Assembly (NCBI GenBank): GCA_934643435.1
Contig: CAKUCJ010000005.1
Location: 1 to 16,389 of the forward strand
Direction of reading: 5' to 3'
DNA length: 16,389 nucleotides
Origin: an uncultured Collinsella sp.
GTDB taxonomy: Bacteria; Actinomycetota; Coriobacteriia; Coriobacteriales; Coriobacteriaceae
Both the position numbers and the translations under genes were made by a program. Positions 15,782-16,389 of this stretch are shown piece by piece. The notes beneath the pieces were generated by a model, which did not search any database, was not told where the DNA came from, and was given only the letters and a program-made list of their open reading frames with translations. The first letter of the stretch is position 1. Each line of letters begins with the position of its first letter.

Positions 15782-16389
15782 ATGACGCTACTGTATTTCC
15801 TTACCCTGTTTCCGCTGGTACCGGCGCTGGGCATGCTGCTCGCGCGTGGTGACCGCGCCCGCGATGCGGTAGGTCTGGTAGGCTCAGGCATCATTATGGC
15901 GGTGACGGTTGTAGTCGCCGTCATGTTTTTTGGCACGGGTCCGCAGAGCTTTGAGGTTGCCCCCGGCACCTCGTCTACGCTTTCGATCATCATCTCCGCC
16001 ATCGACGTGATCTTGTGCGCCGTCATCCTGTACAACGCGCGCAAATTTAAGAGCACGCTCGCCACGGTGCTCGGCACAGTCCAGCTGGTGGGCTCGTTCG
16101 TCTTTGCGGCCATGGCGTTGCCTGCGGTCGAGGTCGTCACCGCTACGCCTCTCTACCTGGATTACATGAGTGTGATCATGGTGCTTGCCGTCGGCATCGT
16201 CGGCAGCCTGATCTGCGTGTATGCCCTGGGCTACATGAAGGACTTCCAGGCCCACGACGAGCACGAGGCAGCGCTGCGCGGGCAGACCGCGCCCGACCGT
16301 CGCCCGCAGTTCCTGGCGCTTATGTTCCTGTTCCTCTCGGCCATGTTCGTCATCGTGACGAGCGACAACCTGGAGTGGCTGTTCTGCGG
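15782..16389 (+). CDS. Proton-conducting membrane subunit, NuoL/EchA/HyfB family (3' truncated)
   Basis: ATG 15782 has a GGGGGA ribosome site 8 bases upstream. The frame is open to the window end (202 codons visible). The visible part has about six membrane helices. It carries the family-typical stretch YLDYMSVIMVLAVGIVG then YALGYMKDF, a soluble loop, then FLALMFLFLSAMFVIVTSDN and LEWLFC. That last part is where the proton-translocation domain (Proton_antipo_M) normally begins, continuing F-WE in relatives. Such subunits pump protons or sodium in complex I, Ech or formate-hydrogenlyase-type membrane hydrogenases. The LDxxSVIM form is closest, from memory, to EchA/HyfB-like subunits of anaerobes. 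Partner subunits should follow beyond the edge. Which complex it serves cannot be decided here. Confidence 0.85.
   Translation, partial: MTLLYFLTLFPLVPALGMLLARGDRARDAVGLVGSGIIMAVTVVVAVMFFGTGPQSFEVAPGTSSTLSIIISAIDVILCAVILYNARKFKSTLATVLGTVQLVGSFVFAAMALPAVEVVTATPLYLDYMSVIMVLAVGIVGSLICVYALGYMKDFQAHDEHEAALRGQTAPDRRPQFLALMFLFLSAMFVIVTSDNLEWLFC

Noticed and set aside
15568..16264. Minus-strand open frames at the right end
   Set aside because: They are antisense to the NuoL/EchA-like gene, whose membrane-helix pattern and family motifs are clear on the plus strand.

Overview
The window looks like chromosomal DNA of a GC-rich gut Actinomycetota of the Coriobacteriia, probably Collinsella or a close relative. 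This is an inference from GC-rich codon use, a dienoyl-CoA/2-enoate reductase-type flavoprotein, an Ech/Hyf-type proton-channel subunit and the style of the surface proteins. No rRNA, tRNA or species marker is present. Both edges cut through genes.

Layout. (1) 1-849: C-terminal FAD/NAD(P)-binding end of an NADH:flavin oxidoreductase / 2,4-dienoyl-CoA reductase-like enzyme. A strong intrinsic terminator follows, then a 19-bp inverted repeat that looks like a REP/MITE-type element. (2) 1182-14729: four tightly spaced, co-directional genes that look like one operon. The first three encode proteins of about 352, 267 and 342 residues. Each has a short basic cytoplasmic N-terminus, one membrane helix and a beta-rich outer domain, reminiscent of SipW-dependent (TasA/camelysin-like) proteins. 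The fourth encodes a 3529-residue secreted protein: signal peptide, acidic low-complexity linker, five successive blocks of GLUG-like beta-helix repeats, and a long beta-rich C-terminal region. No sortase motif or C-terminal membrane anchor is visible. An intrinsic terminator closes the operon. (3) 14771-15115: a gene-free, AT-richer stretch with nested inverted and direct repeats. (4) 15125-15520: a small protein with two helix-turn-helix units resembling the OrfA/InsJ half of IS150/IS3 elements but without an OrfB partner, followed by its own terminator. (5) 15782-16389: the start of a membrane subunit of the NuoL/EchA/HyfB family, cut by the window edge.

The operon at 1182-14729 is the most interesting part. 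The three membrane-anchored proteins may form a cell-surface platform or fibre that holds the giant beta-helix protein, which lacks its own anchor. That is a hypothesis from gene order and domain layout. No function is shown by the sequence.
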